Assembly: GCF_017875645.1 (NCBI RefSeq)
Contig: NZ_JAGGMR010000001.1
Span: 6,200,001 to 6,264,000 of the forward strand
Length of the DNA stretch: 64,000 bases
Reading direction: 5' to 3'
Source: Nocardia goodfellowii
Lineage (GTDB): Bacteria > Actinomycetota > Actinomycetes > Mycobacteriales > Mycobacteriaceae
Positions 1 through 7,633 of the stretch are shown here, piece after piece (the stretch's first letter is position 1; each line of letters opens with the position of its first letter). The position numbers were made by a program, and so were the translations under genes. The notes beneath the pieces were generated by a model, which was not told where the DNA came from, ran no database searches, and worked only from the letters and a program-made list of their open reading frames with translations.

Positions 1-1162
1 GCCGGTGCGAGTGCGCGTAAATGCTCACCCCGACGAGCAGCGCCATCAGCACCCCGGCCGCGGGCACGGGATAAGGCGTGAAACTCGCCGCCAGAATGAG
101 CGATCCGAGCAGCGGCATGGTCCAGGCGTACGGCGCGTTCGCGCCGTGCGGCCGGACCATCAGCCACCACACCACCAGCAGATAGCAGAAGACGGGGATG
201 GTGACTGTCAAACCGGCCTGTGTCGTCGACACATGGGCGTGGTGTTCGACTTGCGCGATGGTGACCGACAGCCCCGCGCCGACCGCGGCCCCCGCCGCGA
301 AGATCACGTAGTGGCCGTAGCCCCACACATAGGGAGAAGGCGTAGACGCGAGCAGCTCACCGGCGTTCATCGAGAAGTAGACCCACCACATGCCGAACAC
401 GATGAGCAGACCGCCCGCCGCGATGAGCAGCAGTTCGGTGTTCATCGCCGCAGTCAGGGCGTCCCGAAAAGCATTGGTGGCGGACAGGATTGTCTCGCCG
501 AGCACGATGATGGTGAGCAGCCCGTAGCGTTCGGCGATGTGATGGGGATGCCACGGCATCCGCCAAGCCCGGTCCGCCCACGGCGGCACCAGCAGTTCGG
601 CCACCACCATCACCAGAAAGCCCCACGGCCGCAGCTGGCCGGGCAGGGCGAAGATGACCACGGCCCAGCCGCCCATGGCCAGCGACTCACCGGCCACATA
701 CCGCAGCATGGCGGCCCGAGCCAGCGGATGCGCCCGCGCCGCGCGCAATTGCTGGGCGACCAAACCGACGCGCATCACCAGGTATCCGACGAACACGATC
801 GCGAAGTCGCCGTCGTCGAAAGCGCGCGGCACACCGGCCGCGAGCAGCAGCACCCCGGTCATCACCAGCAGCGTGGACAGCCGGTACGGCACATCGTCGG
901 TGTCGAAAGCCGAGGCGAACCAGCTGAAGTTCATCCACGCCCACCAGATCGCGAAGAACACCATGAAGTAGCTCAGGATCCCGGCCGCGAAATGCCCTTC
1001 GGCCAGCGCATGCTCCAGCCGCAACGCGACCTGCGCGACCGCCACCACGAAGCACAGGTCCAGCAACAGCTCCAGCGGCGTCGCCGCCCGGTGTGGCTCG
1101 TCCGGCCTGCGCGGCGTCATCCGATGCCGCCAGGTCCACCCGCTGATCGCATGCTCGGTCAT
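1..1162 (-). CDS. Low temperature requirement A (LtrA)-family membrane protein, 3' end outside the window
   Basis: This frame stays open for 387 codons and runs off the left edge without a stop, so the C-terminus is missing. It starts MTEHAISGWTWRHRMTPRRP. The family signature is plain: ELLLDLCFVVAVAQ near residue 31, then WWAWMNFSWFASAFDTDD near residue 71, followed by a series of hydrophobic segments separated by short Arg-rich loops. LtrA proteins are polytopic membrane proteins of unknown biochemistry, named for a Listeria locus needed at low temperature. The family is usually about 370-400 residues, so little is likely lost. The gene stands alone, with about 200 bp of apparently empty DNA between its start and the MFS gene upstream. 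The family call is secure; the physiological role is unknown. Confidence 0.85.
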   Translation of the reverse strand, partial: MTEHAISGWTWRHRMTPRRPDEPHRAATPLELLLDLCFVVAVAQVALRLEHALAEGHFAAGILSYFMVFFAIWWAWMNFSWFASAFDTDDVPYRLSTLLVMTGVLLLAAGVPRAFDDGDFAIVFVGYLVMRVGLVAQQLRAARAHPLARAAMLRYVAGESLAMGGWAVVIFALPGQLRPWGFLVMVVAELLVPPWADRAWRMPWHPHHIAERYGLLTIIVLGETILSATNAFRDALTAAMNTELLLIAAGGLLIVFGMWWVYFSMNAGELLASTPSPYVWGYGHYVIFAAGAAVGAGLSVTIAQVEHHAHVSTTQAGLTVTIPVFCYLLVVWWLMVRPHGANAPYAWTMPLLGSLILAASFTPYPVPAAGVLMALLVGVSIYAHSHR

Positions 1163-1364
1163 GTACGCATCGTAGGGAGCGCCGGATCCCGCATTCCGGA
1201 TCCGCGGCGGCGATTCGACGTCGATCACAAGACGCACCGCCTCACGGTCCGAATGCCGTGGCGAACTAGTGGTCTCGTCGGCGGCGCCGGCGCGGGCAGC
1301 GCCTGGCATCCGGCCCTGGGATCAGCCGAGCGCGGAAGTGCCCGCCGGCGCGGCTGGCACGACA

Positions 1365-2597
1365 TCAACCGCCGCGGCGCGGGACGGTCGCGACGGACAA
1401 CGCGGCGGCGATGACGACACAGACGCCGAGGAGTTGGAATGCCCGGGAGTAGCCGCCGAGCTGTCCTGCCATGGCCGTCGCGGCGAAGGGGGCGAGAGCC
1501 GAAGCGACGATCGACGGCGCGGCGAGCAAGCCGGAGAGGCGGCCGTAATGCGAAGTGCCCCAGCGGTCGGTCACGGCGGTGGCCTTCAGCAGCGTGAGCA
1601 CGCCGCGGGCCATGCCCGCGAGCACGGCGGCGCCGACCAATGCCGTTGCGGTGGTGAGACTTCCGAGCAGGACGGTGCTCGCGGCGATACTCAGCAGGAT
1701 CAGCGCGGTCCGTGTGCGAACGCTGGTGTGCCGCTCCAAGGTCCCGTATCCGAGCCGGCTCAGCACCTGACCGGCCCCGCCGAGCCCCAACGCCAGCGCT
1801 GCCGTACCTGTACTGAAGCCTCGTTCGATCAGCAACGGGACCAGCAGGATCACCGCCGCGGCGACCGCGAACGAGGTGATCGCCAAAGCGGTTGTCAGGA
1901 TCCGGAATTCCCGCGTGCCCGCCGCTCGGGCCGGGCTCGCGTCCTGGTCGGGTTCGACGATCGGTCGGGCGGGCCAGCGCAGACGAAGACCGTACCAGTG
2001 CGCGGGTATCGTCAAGACCGCGAGGAGCCCGGCGAGCACGAGATAGGTTGCGCGCCAATCGAACCGCTGGGCGATCGCGGCCGTGAGCGGAGCGAACACG
2101 GTGCTGGCCAAGCCGCCGGACAAGGTGAGGATGGTCATCGCCCGGACGCGCCGGACACCGTGCCAGCGGGTCAGGGCCGCGAACGCGGGCTGATACAGCA
2201 CCGCGCTCTTGGCCGCGCCCACCAGCAGCCATCCGGCGAAGAACCAGGCGAGATGCTGCGCCGAGGCGACCAGCGTGAGCGATACGACCCCGAGCACCGA
2301 GCCCGCGCTCATCACCCAGCGCGGTCCGTAGCGATCGAGCCATCGTCCCACCGGTATCCCGGCGACCGCGCCCACCAGTTGCCCCGCGGAGAACGCGGCC
2401 GTCAACGCCGTTGCGGACCAACCGGTTTCGGCACTGATCTGCCCGGCCAGCACCGGAAACGCGTAGTACAGAATCCCCCAGCTGGTGATCTCGGTCAGGC
2501 ACAGGACCGCCAGCACCCGCCGCAGCTCCGCGGCACTGGCGGGCGCACCCGGCACCGACAGGTCTTGTCTCACATACTCACCACTCGACGTGGACAA
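1365..2597 (-). CDS. MFS efflux transporter, possibly arsenical export
   Basis: A 410-residue protein with about twelve hydrophobic segments. It carries a typical MFS loop 2-3 region (GIPVGRWLDRYGPRW, about residues 80-94) and a long basic central loop near residues 200-220. It lies downstream of the ArsO-like flavoprotein on the same strand, with a 77-bp gap that contains a hairpin. Position suggests it exports the product or substrate of the flavoprotein/acetyltransferase module, as MFS pumps do in other ars operons, but nothing in the sequence fixes the substrate. The start MSTSSGEYVRQ is the first ATG. It shows no obvious similarity to the ArsJ partner context, because there is no GAPDH gene beside it. 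A general drug-efflux role is the alternative. Confidence 0.75.
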   Translation of the reverse strand: MSTSSGEYVRQDLSVPGAPASAAELRRVLAVLCLTEITSWGILYYAFPVLAGQISAETGWSATALTAAFSAGQLVGAVAGIPVGRWLDRYGPRWVMSAGSVLGVVSLTLVASAQHLAWFFAGWLLVGAAKSAVLYQPAFAALTRWHGVRRVRAMTILTLSGGLASTVFAPLTAAIAQRFDWRATYLVLAGLLAVLTIPAHWYGLRLRWPARPIVEPDQDASPARAAGTREFRILTTALAITSFAVAAAVILLVPLLIERGFSTGTAALALGLGGAGQVLSRLGYGTLERHTSVRTRTALILLSIAASTVLLGSLTTATALVGAAVLAGMARGVLTLLKATAVTDRWGTSHYGRLSGLLAAPSIVASALAPFAATAMAGQLGGYSRAFQLLGVCVVIAAALSVATVPRRGG

Positions 2598-2632
2598 CAG
2601 CCGTCCCCGATCTACGTTATCGGCTGTCCGGG

Positions 2633-2667
2633 CCGTCGTCCCGGGCCATTTCGCGCCGGGACGACGG
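2633..2667 (-). terminator. Hairpin between flavoprotein and MFS genes
   Basis: Perfect 12-bp arms (CCGTCGTCCCGG and its complement) enclose an 11-nt loop, just downstream of the flavoprotein stop. There is no T-run. It could attenuate or terminate the flavoprotein transcript before the MFS gene, or protect the 3' end of a processed message. Confidence 0.5.
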
Positions 2668-2674
2668 GCTCAGG

Positions 2675-4036
2675 TCAGCGAATCCGTTCTGACAGCGGCA
2701 GTTGCGGCAGACCGCCGGGAGCGGACAGCGCCAGGTCCGCCGCGGGCGTCGAACAGCAGCCACCGCCCGACTCCTCCTCCGCCGGTGCGTCGAAGAGTCC
2801 CGAGCCGCCACAGACTCCGGTGTCCGGCAGCACCAACTCGACTCGCGCGGCGGCCTCGTGGTCACCGGCCAGCGCGGCGGCGATGGAGCGGACCTGCTCG
2901 TACCCGGTCATGGCCAGGAAGGTCGGCGCGCGGCCGTAACTCTTCATCCCGGCCAGGAACACTCCCGGCTCCGGGTGCGCGAGTTCGCGCACCCCGTGCG
3001 GATATACGGTTCCACAGGAGTGCAGGTTGGGATCGATCAGCGGCGCGAGGGCGGTGGGAGCCTGCAGTGTGGCATCCAGTTCGAGCCGGACCTCCGAGAG
3101 CCAGGACAGGTCCGGGCGGAATCCGGTGAGCACGACCACCTCGTCGACGGCTTCGACCGGAGCACCCGCGGCCGGGATCAGGACCAGGCGGCCGGCCGCG
3201 TCGCGCTCGACGGTTTCGGTCCGGAAGCCGTACACCACCTCGACCCGTCCCGCCTCGACCGCCTTGCGGCCGTGCTCGCCGAGTGCGCCGCGGGCGGGCA
3301 GTTGGTCGCTCGCGCCGCCGCCGAAGGTCGCGCCGATGTCGCCGCGCCGCAGCAGCCAGGTGATCCGAGTGCCGGGGTGCTCCGCCGCCAGCGCGGCGAA
3401 CGCCACCAACGCGGTGAGCGCCGAATGTCCGCTGCCCGCGAGCGCTATGTGCTTGCCCGCGTACCGGGACCGGCCCGCCGGGTCCGTCAGATCCGGGACG
3501 CGATAGGTAATCCGTTCAGCCGCAGCGCTTTCCCCGATCGCGGGGAGCCCGTCACCACCCAGCGGATTCGGTGCGGTCCACGTCCCGGAAGCGTCGATCA
3601 ACGCCTGGGCCGCGATGCGCTCGTCCCCGGCGGCGGTGCGGATGTGCACGGTCAGCGGTTCGGTGTCCCGCCCGGCATCCACGACCCGGTCCCGGCCGCG
3701 CCGGGCCACGCCGACGACCTCGGCACCGTAGCGGACCCGCTCCCCCAGCCGTTCGGCCAGCGGCCGCAGATATCGGGTAACCCATTCCGCGCCGGTCGGA
3801 TACGAGGCCGGATCCGGTGCGCGCCAGTCCGATTCGGCCAGGATCGGGCGGGCGGCGGGTGCGATCAGCTCGGCCCAGCGCGAGAACAGCCGCACATGGT
3901 TCCACTGCGCCACCGCCGCGCCGGCGTGTGCGCCGCGTTCGAGCACGAGCACCGGCACTCCGCGGCCGGCGAGTTCGGCGGCGGCCGCCAGACCGACCGG
4001 CCCGGCGCCGACGACCACGACAGGGAGGGCATTCAT
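2675..4036 (-). CDS. ArsO-like FAD/NAD(P)-dependent flavoprotein monooxygenase
   Basis: The protein starts MNALPVVVVGAGPVGLAAA, a textbook FAD-binding Rossmann motif (GAGPVG) at residues 10-15. This ATG is preceded by an AGAAGGA ribosome site, and a longer upstream frame would run through the operator region. A second nucleotide-binding loop occurs in the middle (KHIALAGSGHSALTALVAF). It resembles the ArsO/flavin monooxygenases and pyridine-nucleotide oxidoreductases carried in ars operons. The C-terminus is cysteine-rich (a CGGSG motif, then GGGCC), which could bind As(III); that is inference. It is transcribed divergently from an ArsR-acetyltransferase fusion, with ArsR-type boxes between them, so arsenic-responsive control is likely. 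The real substrate, arsenite or an organoarsenical, is not known from sequence. Confidence 0.8.
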   Translation of the reverse strand: MNALPVVVVGAGPVGLAAAAELAGRGVPVLVLERGAHAGAAVAQWNHVRLFSRWAELIAPAARPILAESDWRAPDPASYPTGAEWVTRYLRPLAERLGERVRYGAEVVGVARRGRDRVVDAGRDTEPLTVHIRTAAGDERIAAQALIDASGTWTAPNPLGGDGLPAIGESAAAERITYRVPDLTDPAGRSRYAGKHIALAGSGHSALTALVAFAALAAEHPGTRITWLLRRGDIGATFGGGASDQLPARGALGEHGRKAVEAGRVEVVYGFRTETVERDAAGRLVLIPAAGAPVEAVDEVVVLTGFRPDLSWLSEVRLELDATLQAPTALAPLIDPNLHSCGTVYPHGVRELAHPEPGVFLAGMKSYGRAPTFLAMTGYEQVRSIAAALAGDHEAAARVELVLPDTGVCGGSGLFDAPAEEESGGGCCSTPAADLALSAPGGLPQLPLSERIR

Positions 4037-4051
4037 GGCAATCCTTCTTTC

Positions 4052-4125
4052 ATCGATACTCATCGATTGACTGGCCTGACAGTATCGACTGGGGTCGATG
4101 AATGCAACCATCGATTCAAATCGAT
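4052..4125. promoter_or_regulatory. Three ArsR-type operator boxes in the divergent ars promoter region
   Basis: Three inverted repeats share one design, 6-bp arms with a 4-bp spacer. They are ATCGAT-ACTC-ATCGAT at 4052-4067, ATCGAC-TGGG-GTCGAT at 4084-4099 and ATCGAT-TCAA-ATCGAT at 4110-4125. All lie between the flavoprotein start and the regulator start. The rightmost box abuts a TACAAT hexamer at 4125-4130 that fits a -10 element. Binding by the neighbouring ArsR domain is inferred from position and the typical ArsR dyad form. Confidence 0.7.
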
Positions 4126-4137
4126 ACAATGGCTCGT

Positions 4138-4974
4138 ATGCGCACCCTGCCGCAGGCCCAGATCCTGCCGACGAGCGAAGCCACCACCTACGCCGAGTGG
4201 TTCGCCTGCCTCGCCGAGCCGGTACGGGTGAAGCTGTTGCACGCGGTGGCGACAACGCCGCAGGGCATCACCATCGGCGCGCTCACCCAGATCCTGGGCA
4301 CCAGTCAATCGACCACTTCACACCACGTGCGCAAGCTCGCCGACGTCGGCTTCGTGCGCTTGAAGAAGGAGGGCACCGCCACCATCGTGACGGTGAACGA
4401 AGCCTGCTGCGCGGGTCTGCCGCACGCCGCCGACGCGGTAATGGGTCTGCTCGCACCGCGGCCCTGCTGCCCGGAGGACGTCCCCGACGACGTCCACGTC
4501 CGAGGCCTGCGCCCCGAGGATTGGGATGCGGTGCGGCGCATCTACGCCGAAGGCATCGCCACCGGGATCGCCACCTTCGAAACGACCGTCCCCAGCCGCG
4601 CCGACCTGGACGCGCACTGGCTGCCCGAGCAGCGGTGGGTCGCCGAGATCGAGGGCGAGATCGCCGGTTGGGCCGCGCTGAGCCCGGTCTCGGCCCGCGG
4701 TTGCTACGCCGGCGTGGCCGAGACCTCGGTGTACGTCGCCGGCGACAGCCGCGGTCGCGGTGTCGGAAAAGCGCTGGTGCACAAGCAGGTGACGGCCGCC
4801 GATCAAGCCGGTCTGTGGACCCTGCAATCCTCGATCTTCACCGAGAACCGCGCCAGCATCGCCCTGCACCACGCGGCGGGATTCCGGACGGTCGGCATCC
4901 GGGAGCGCATCGCCCAGCGCGACGGCGTCTGGCACGACACGGTCCTGATCGAACGGCGATCGAGCGCCTCCTGA
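4138..4974 (+). CDS. ArsR repressor fused to ArsN/PAT-type GNAT acetyltransferase
   Basis: Two domains are joined in 278 residues. Residues 15-100 are an ArsR/SmtB winged helix (recognition helix TSQSTTSHHVRKL) with cysteines C24, C90-C91 and C110-C111 as candidate As(III)/Sb(III) ligands; the NEACCAGLPHAADAVMG stretch is typical of actinobacterial ArsR. Residues from about 119 onward match the phosphinothricin/arsinothricin N-acetyltransferase family (IYAEGIATGIATFET, then the acetyl-CoA loop RGRGVGKAL). ArsN1-type enzymes acetylate the amine of arsinothricin and phosphinothricin. I chose ATG 4138 because a TACAAT -10 hexamer sits 7 nt upstream, giving a leaderless message. ATG 4129 and ATG 4102 are in frame, but both lie in the operator/promoter. 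It is the divergent partner of the flavoprotein gene. Confidence 0.85.
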   Translation: MRTLPQAQILPTSEATTYAEWFACLAEPVRVKLLHAVATTPQGITIGALTQILGTSQSTTSHHVRKLADVGFVRLKKEGTATIVTVNEACCAGLPHAADAVMGLLAPRPCCPEDVPDDVHVRGLRPEDWDAVRRIYAEGIATGIATFETTVPSRADLDAHWLPEQRWVAEIEGEIAGWAALSPVSARGCYAGVAETSVYVAGDSRGRGVGKALVHKQVTAADQAGLWTLQSSIFTENRASIALHHAAGFRTVGIRERIAQRDGVWHDTVLIERRSSAS

Positions 4975-5056
4975 CCTCCGCCGCACTGCGTGGCACACAG
5001 GTGATGTGGCCGCCGCGTCCCCGAATCACGTTGTCGGAGAGCCTGTCCCACGGCGG

Positions 5057-6451
5057 TCAGAACGGACGCGGCTGCGGGCGAGCCGCTTCCAGCTGCGCGG
5101 ACACCGACAGGATGGTGGTCTCTCCGTTCGACGGGCCGATGAGCTGTACCGCCAGCGGAAGCCCGTCGGTGCCGACACCGCTCGGTACGGACGCCGCCGG
5201 ATGGCCGGTGACGTTCCACAGGCCGGTATAGGCGGCCATCGGCATCGAACGCAGCAGGGCGCGGACGCTACCCGCGCCGTCGAGCACACCGACGCGGGGC
5301 GGGCGGATGGCGATGGTGGGTGTCAGCAGCAGATCGCAGGTCTCGAAGATCCGATCGACCTTGCGCGCCAGCACTTCTCCGTGCCGAATCGCGCGCTCGA
5401 CGACCGGTCGCCGCGCCCAGGCGCCGAGGGCCACGGTCTCGCGGGTGCGGCGCTCCAGCAGTGCCGGGTCGTCGACGAGTTCGGCCTCGGCCCGGACTCC
5501 GCCGAAGAACTGCGGCAGGAAGGCCGAGGTGGGGTCCGGATAGCGCGGGTCGATCTCGGACACCGAATGCCCCAGGCCCGCCAGCAGTTCCGCGGTATCG
5601 AGGACGGCTCGGACGTGCTGTGGATCCGGTTTCGCCAGCGGCACGGGCGATTTCGTGCTGTAGCCGATACGCAGTCCGGTGCTCGGCCGGGTCGCCGCCG
5701 CGACGAACGACATGATCGGGTCGGGCGCGTGGAAACGATCCCGCGCGGTACTGCCGCGAATCACGTCGTAGACGAGCGCACTGTCGTACACGGTGCGCGT
5801 CAGCGGGCCAACCACGCCCAGCGCCCACCACAGGTGTTCGTGCGGCGCGGTCGGCACGCGCCCGCGCTGCGTCTTCAACCCGAACAGGCCGCAGCAGGCC
5901 GCGGGGATCCGGATCGATCCGCCGCCGTCACCGCCGATCGCCACCGGCACCAGCCCGGCCGCCACCGCCGCCGCGGAACCGCCGCTGGAGCCGCCGGTGG
6001 AGCGGGTGCGATCCCACGGGTTGCGGGTGACACCGTGGGTCGTGGACTCGGTGAAGGGCCACTGCCCGAACTCCGGCATCGCCGTCTTACCGACGATCAC
6101 CGCGCCGGCCGCCCGCAGCCGCCGCACCACCTCGGAATCGGCGGCCGCCGGTCGGTGGTTGGCACGGGTACCGAACGTGGTCACCTCGCCGGCTACGTCG
6201 AGTTCCTCTTTCACCGCGATCGGAATGCCGTGCAGCGGACCCAGATCGGCGCCCGCCACCCGCTCCCGATCGCGGTCGGCCGCCTCGGCCCGCGCGCGTT
6301 CGCGCAGCACGGTGCTGAACGCGTTGAGATCGGACTCGCCGATTTGCCGCAGAGTCGCCTCGGTCAGTTCCGCGGCCGAGACCTCGCCCCGATCCAGCAG
6401 CTCGCGCTGCTCGCGCAGCCCGGCGGACACGATCTCGCGCATTTCCGTCAT
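5057..6451 (-). CDS. Amidase-signature hydrolase
   Basis: A 464-residue amidase with the complete Ser-cisSer-Lys triad: K81 in IAVKEELDVAG, S155 in the signature GGSSGGSAAAVAAG, and nucleophile S179 in GGDGGGSIRIPA. The spacing matches characterised members. Such enzymes hydrolyse carboxylic amides (aryl or alkyl amides, or glutamine amides when part of GatA). No gatB or gatC is nearby and the gene stands alone, so this is a catabolic or detoxifying amidase rather than the tRNA amidotransferase subunit. The start MTEMREIVSAGL is the first ATG of the frame. The gene ends 83 bp from the stop of the convergent ArsR-acetyltransferase gene. The substrate cannot be read from sequence. Confidence 0.88.
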   Translation of the reverse strand: MTEMREIVSAGLREQRELLDRGEVSAAELTEATLRQIGESDLNAFSTVLRERARAEAADRDRERVAGADLGPLHGIPIAVKEELDVAGEVTTFGTRANHRPAAADSEVVRRLRAAGAVIVGKTAMPEFGQWPFTESTTHGVTRNPWDRTRSTGGSSGGSAAAVAAGLVPVAIGGDGGGSIRIPAACCGLFGLKTQRGRVPTAPHEHLWWALGVVGPLTRTVYDSALVYDVIRGSTARDRFHAPDPIMSFVAAATRPSTGLRIGYSTKSPVPLAKPDPQHVRAVLDTAELLAGLGHSVSEIDPRYPDPTSAFLPQFFGGVRAEAELVDDPALLERRTRETVALGAWARRPVVERAIRHGEVLARKVDRIFETCDLLLTPTIAIRPPRVGVLDGAGSVRALLRSMPMAAYTGLWNVTGHPAASVPSGVGTDGLPLAVQLIGPSNGETTILSVSAQLEAARPQPRPF

Positions 6452-6588
6452 ATCCCAGCCGACCCGCTTCTCCAGTCCGGCCCATCACAGCCGGATCACC
6501 TGCCTGCCCGCCGAGCCTAGTACCTGCGCCGATATCCGCGACACGCCATCACGGTTTCATAACGGCTGCGGTGGGGTAACCAGCTGTC

Positions 6589-6780
6589 ATGACGGACCAC
6601 CGACCTACCCGCATCGCCGGAATGGAACCGGGGACCGCAGTTCTGGCAGCTTCGACGTGCCTGGCCTTCTCGGCTGGAATCGCCGCCATCACGCGGTCAC
6701 CCGGCATCACGCTCACTGCCTGCGCCAGTCTCGCCATCGGCCTCGCACTAGTCCTGAACATCCTGCCGCACAAGGCATAG
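6589..6780 (+). CDS. Small two-helix membrane protein, hypothetical
   Basis: A 63-residue frame starting MTDHRPTRIAGMEPG. It has two hydrophobic segments, about residues 17-35 (AVLAASTCLAFSAGIAAI) and 42-58 (TACASLAIGLALVLNIL), separated by a short TRSPG turn. No family is recognised. A purine-rich stretch (GGTGGGG) lies about 14 nt upstream, further than ideal. The frame ends 3 bp before the stop of the convergent TetR gene. The composition favours a real small membrane protein over chance, but evidence is limited. Confidence 0.45.
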   Translation: MTDHRPTRIAGMEPGTAVLAASTCLAFSAGIAAITRSPGITLTACASLAIGLALVLNILPHKA

Positions 6781-6783
6781 CGC

Positions 6784-7425
6784 TCACCCGGGCGCGTCAC
6801 CGTAGACCGTGAGCCAGACGGCCCGGCCGAGGGCCGCGGCCAGCGCCTCGTCGGTCACCGCCGCTTCCGCGGCGAAATTCACCGCGATCGTGCGCTCCAC
6901 CATCGAGGTCAGCACCAGTGCCGTCGCGGCGGCATCCAACCGGTCACTGACCTGGCCGCTCCGCTTGTCGGCTTCGAGCCGTTCCCGCACCAGGCCACTG
7001 AACACAGACACCCGCCCGCGCCAGTACGCGCCGACATCCCGGTCGTAGGCGGAGACCTCGCTCAGCGCCAGCAACAAGTAGCGGTGCGCGCGGAACCCCG
7101 TGATCATCGCGCCCACCGCGGCCACCACCCCGTCCTGCTCGTCGGTGTGGTCCGCGCGCCACCACAATTCGGCCGCGCCGAACAGATCGGCGGTGGCCAG
7201 CTCGGCCATGCGAATGAGCAATTGGCTCTTGTCCGGGAAGTAGCGGTAGAAGGTCGAGCGCGCGATCCGCGCGGTGGCCGCGATGCGCTGCACCGCGATC
7301 TCGGTGAACGGAATGCCCTCGGCCAGTAGCTGTTCGAGAGCGCGCAGCACCCGGCGCTCCAGATCCGCGCGGCGCTCGTCGTCCGGCGGCCGGGCCGGGC
7401 GCGCGGCGCGGGTCAGCGAGGGCAT
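6784..7425 (-). CDS. TetR-family transcriptional regulator
   Basis: The N-terminal helix-turn-helix is clear (FTEIAVQRIAATARIARSTFYRYFPDKSQLL), followed by a variable ligand-binding domain, about 213 residues in all. The start MPSLTRAARPA is preferred; an upstream in-frame start (MARPGCGTKEH, near 7494) would add a tail unlike the family. The gene is divergent from a pair of FAD enzymes whose promoter carries a 15-bp palindrome over the transcription start, so it probably represses that pair. This is inferred from arrangement only. Confidence 0.85.
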   Translation of the reverse strand: MPSLTRAARPARPPDDERRADLERRVLRALEQLLAEGIPFTEIAVQRIAATARIARSTFYRYFPDKSQLLIRMAELATADLFGAAELWWRADHTDEQDGVVAAVGAMITGFRAHRYLLLALSEVSAYDRDVGAYWRGRVSVFSGLVRERLEADKRSGQVSDRLDAAATALVLTSMVERTIAVNFAAEAAVTDEALAAALGRAVWLTVYGDAPG

Positions 7426-7510
7426 CGGAGATCGGGTGTCGAGTCCGCCATGGATGCCATTGTGCTCCTTCGTCCCGCACCCGGGCCGGGCCATCTGACC
7501 CAGACAGGTA

Positions 7511-7568
7511 TTGACATCACGTCGCGGCGAGCTCAATATCGGACACAGTGTCCGAGACACAGTGACCG
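7511..7568 (+). promoter_or_regulatory. Promoter and TetR-type operator of the FAD enzyme pair
   Basis: TTGACA at 7511-7516 and CAATAT at 7534-7539 are spaced by exactly 17 bp, a near-consensus sigma-70 promoter. Immediately after the -10 lies CGGACACAGTGTCCG at 7540-7554, a perfect palindrome around a central base. A degenerate copy, GAGACACAGTGAC, follows. The transcription start should fall inside the palindrome, a common repressor position. The promoter also rules out the upstream ATG at the -35 as the start of the next gene. Confidence 0.7.
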
Positions 7569-7633
7569 AGGACAAGCATGATCGAATACGCAGTCCCACC
7601 AACGCGATTCACCGGCGGCATGGGCCGCCTGTC

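Noticed and set aside
5..1414. Long plus-strand open frame opposite the LtrA-type gene
   Set aside because: His/Gln/Arg-rich protein typical of the antisense of a GC-rich gene; the minus strand has a clear membrane-protein signature.
7511..7633. Upstream start for the FAD monooxygenase
   Set aside because: It coincides with the TTGACA -35 box, so transcription would start after it.
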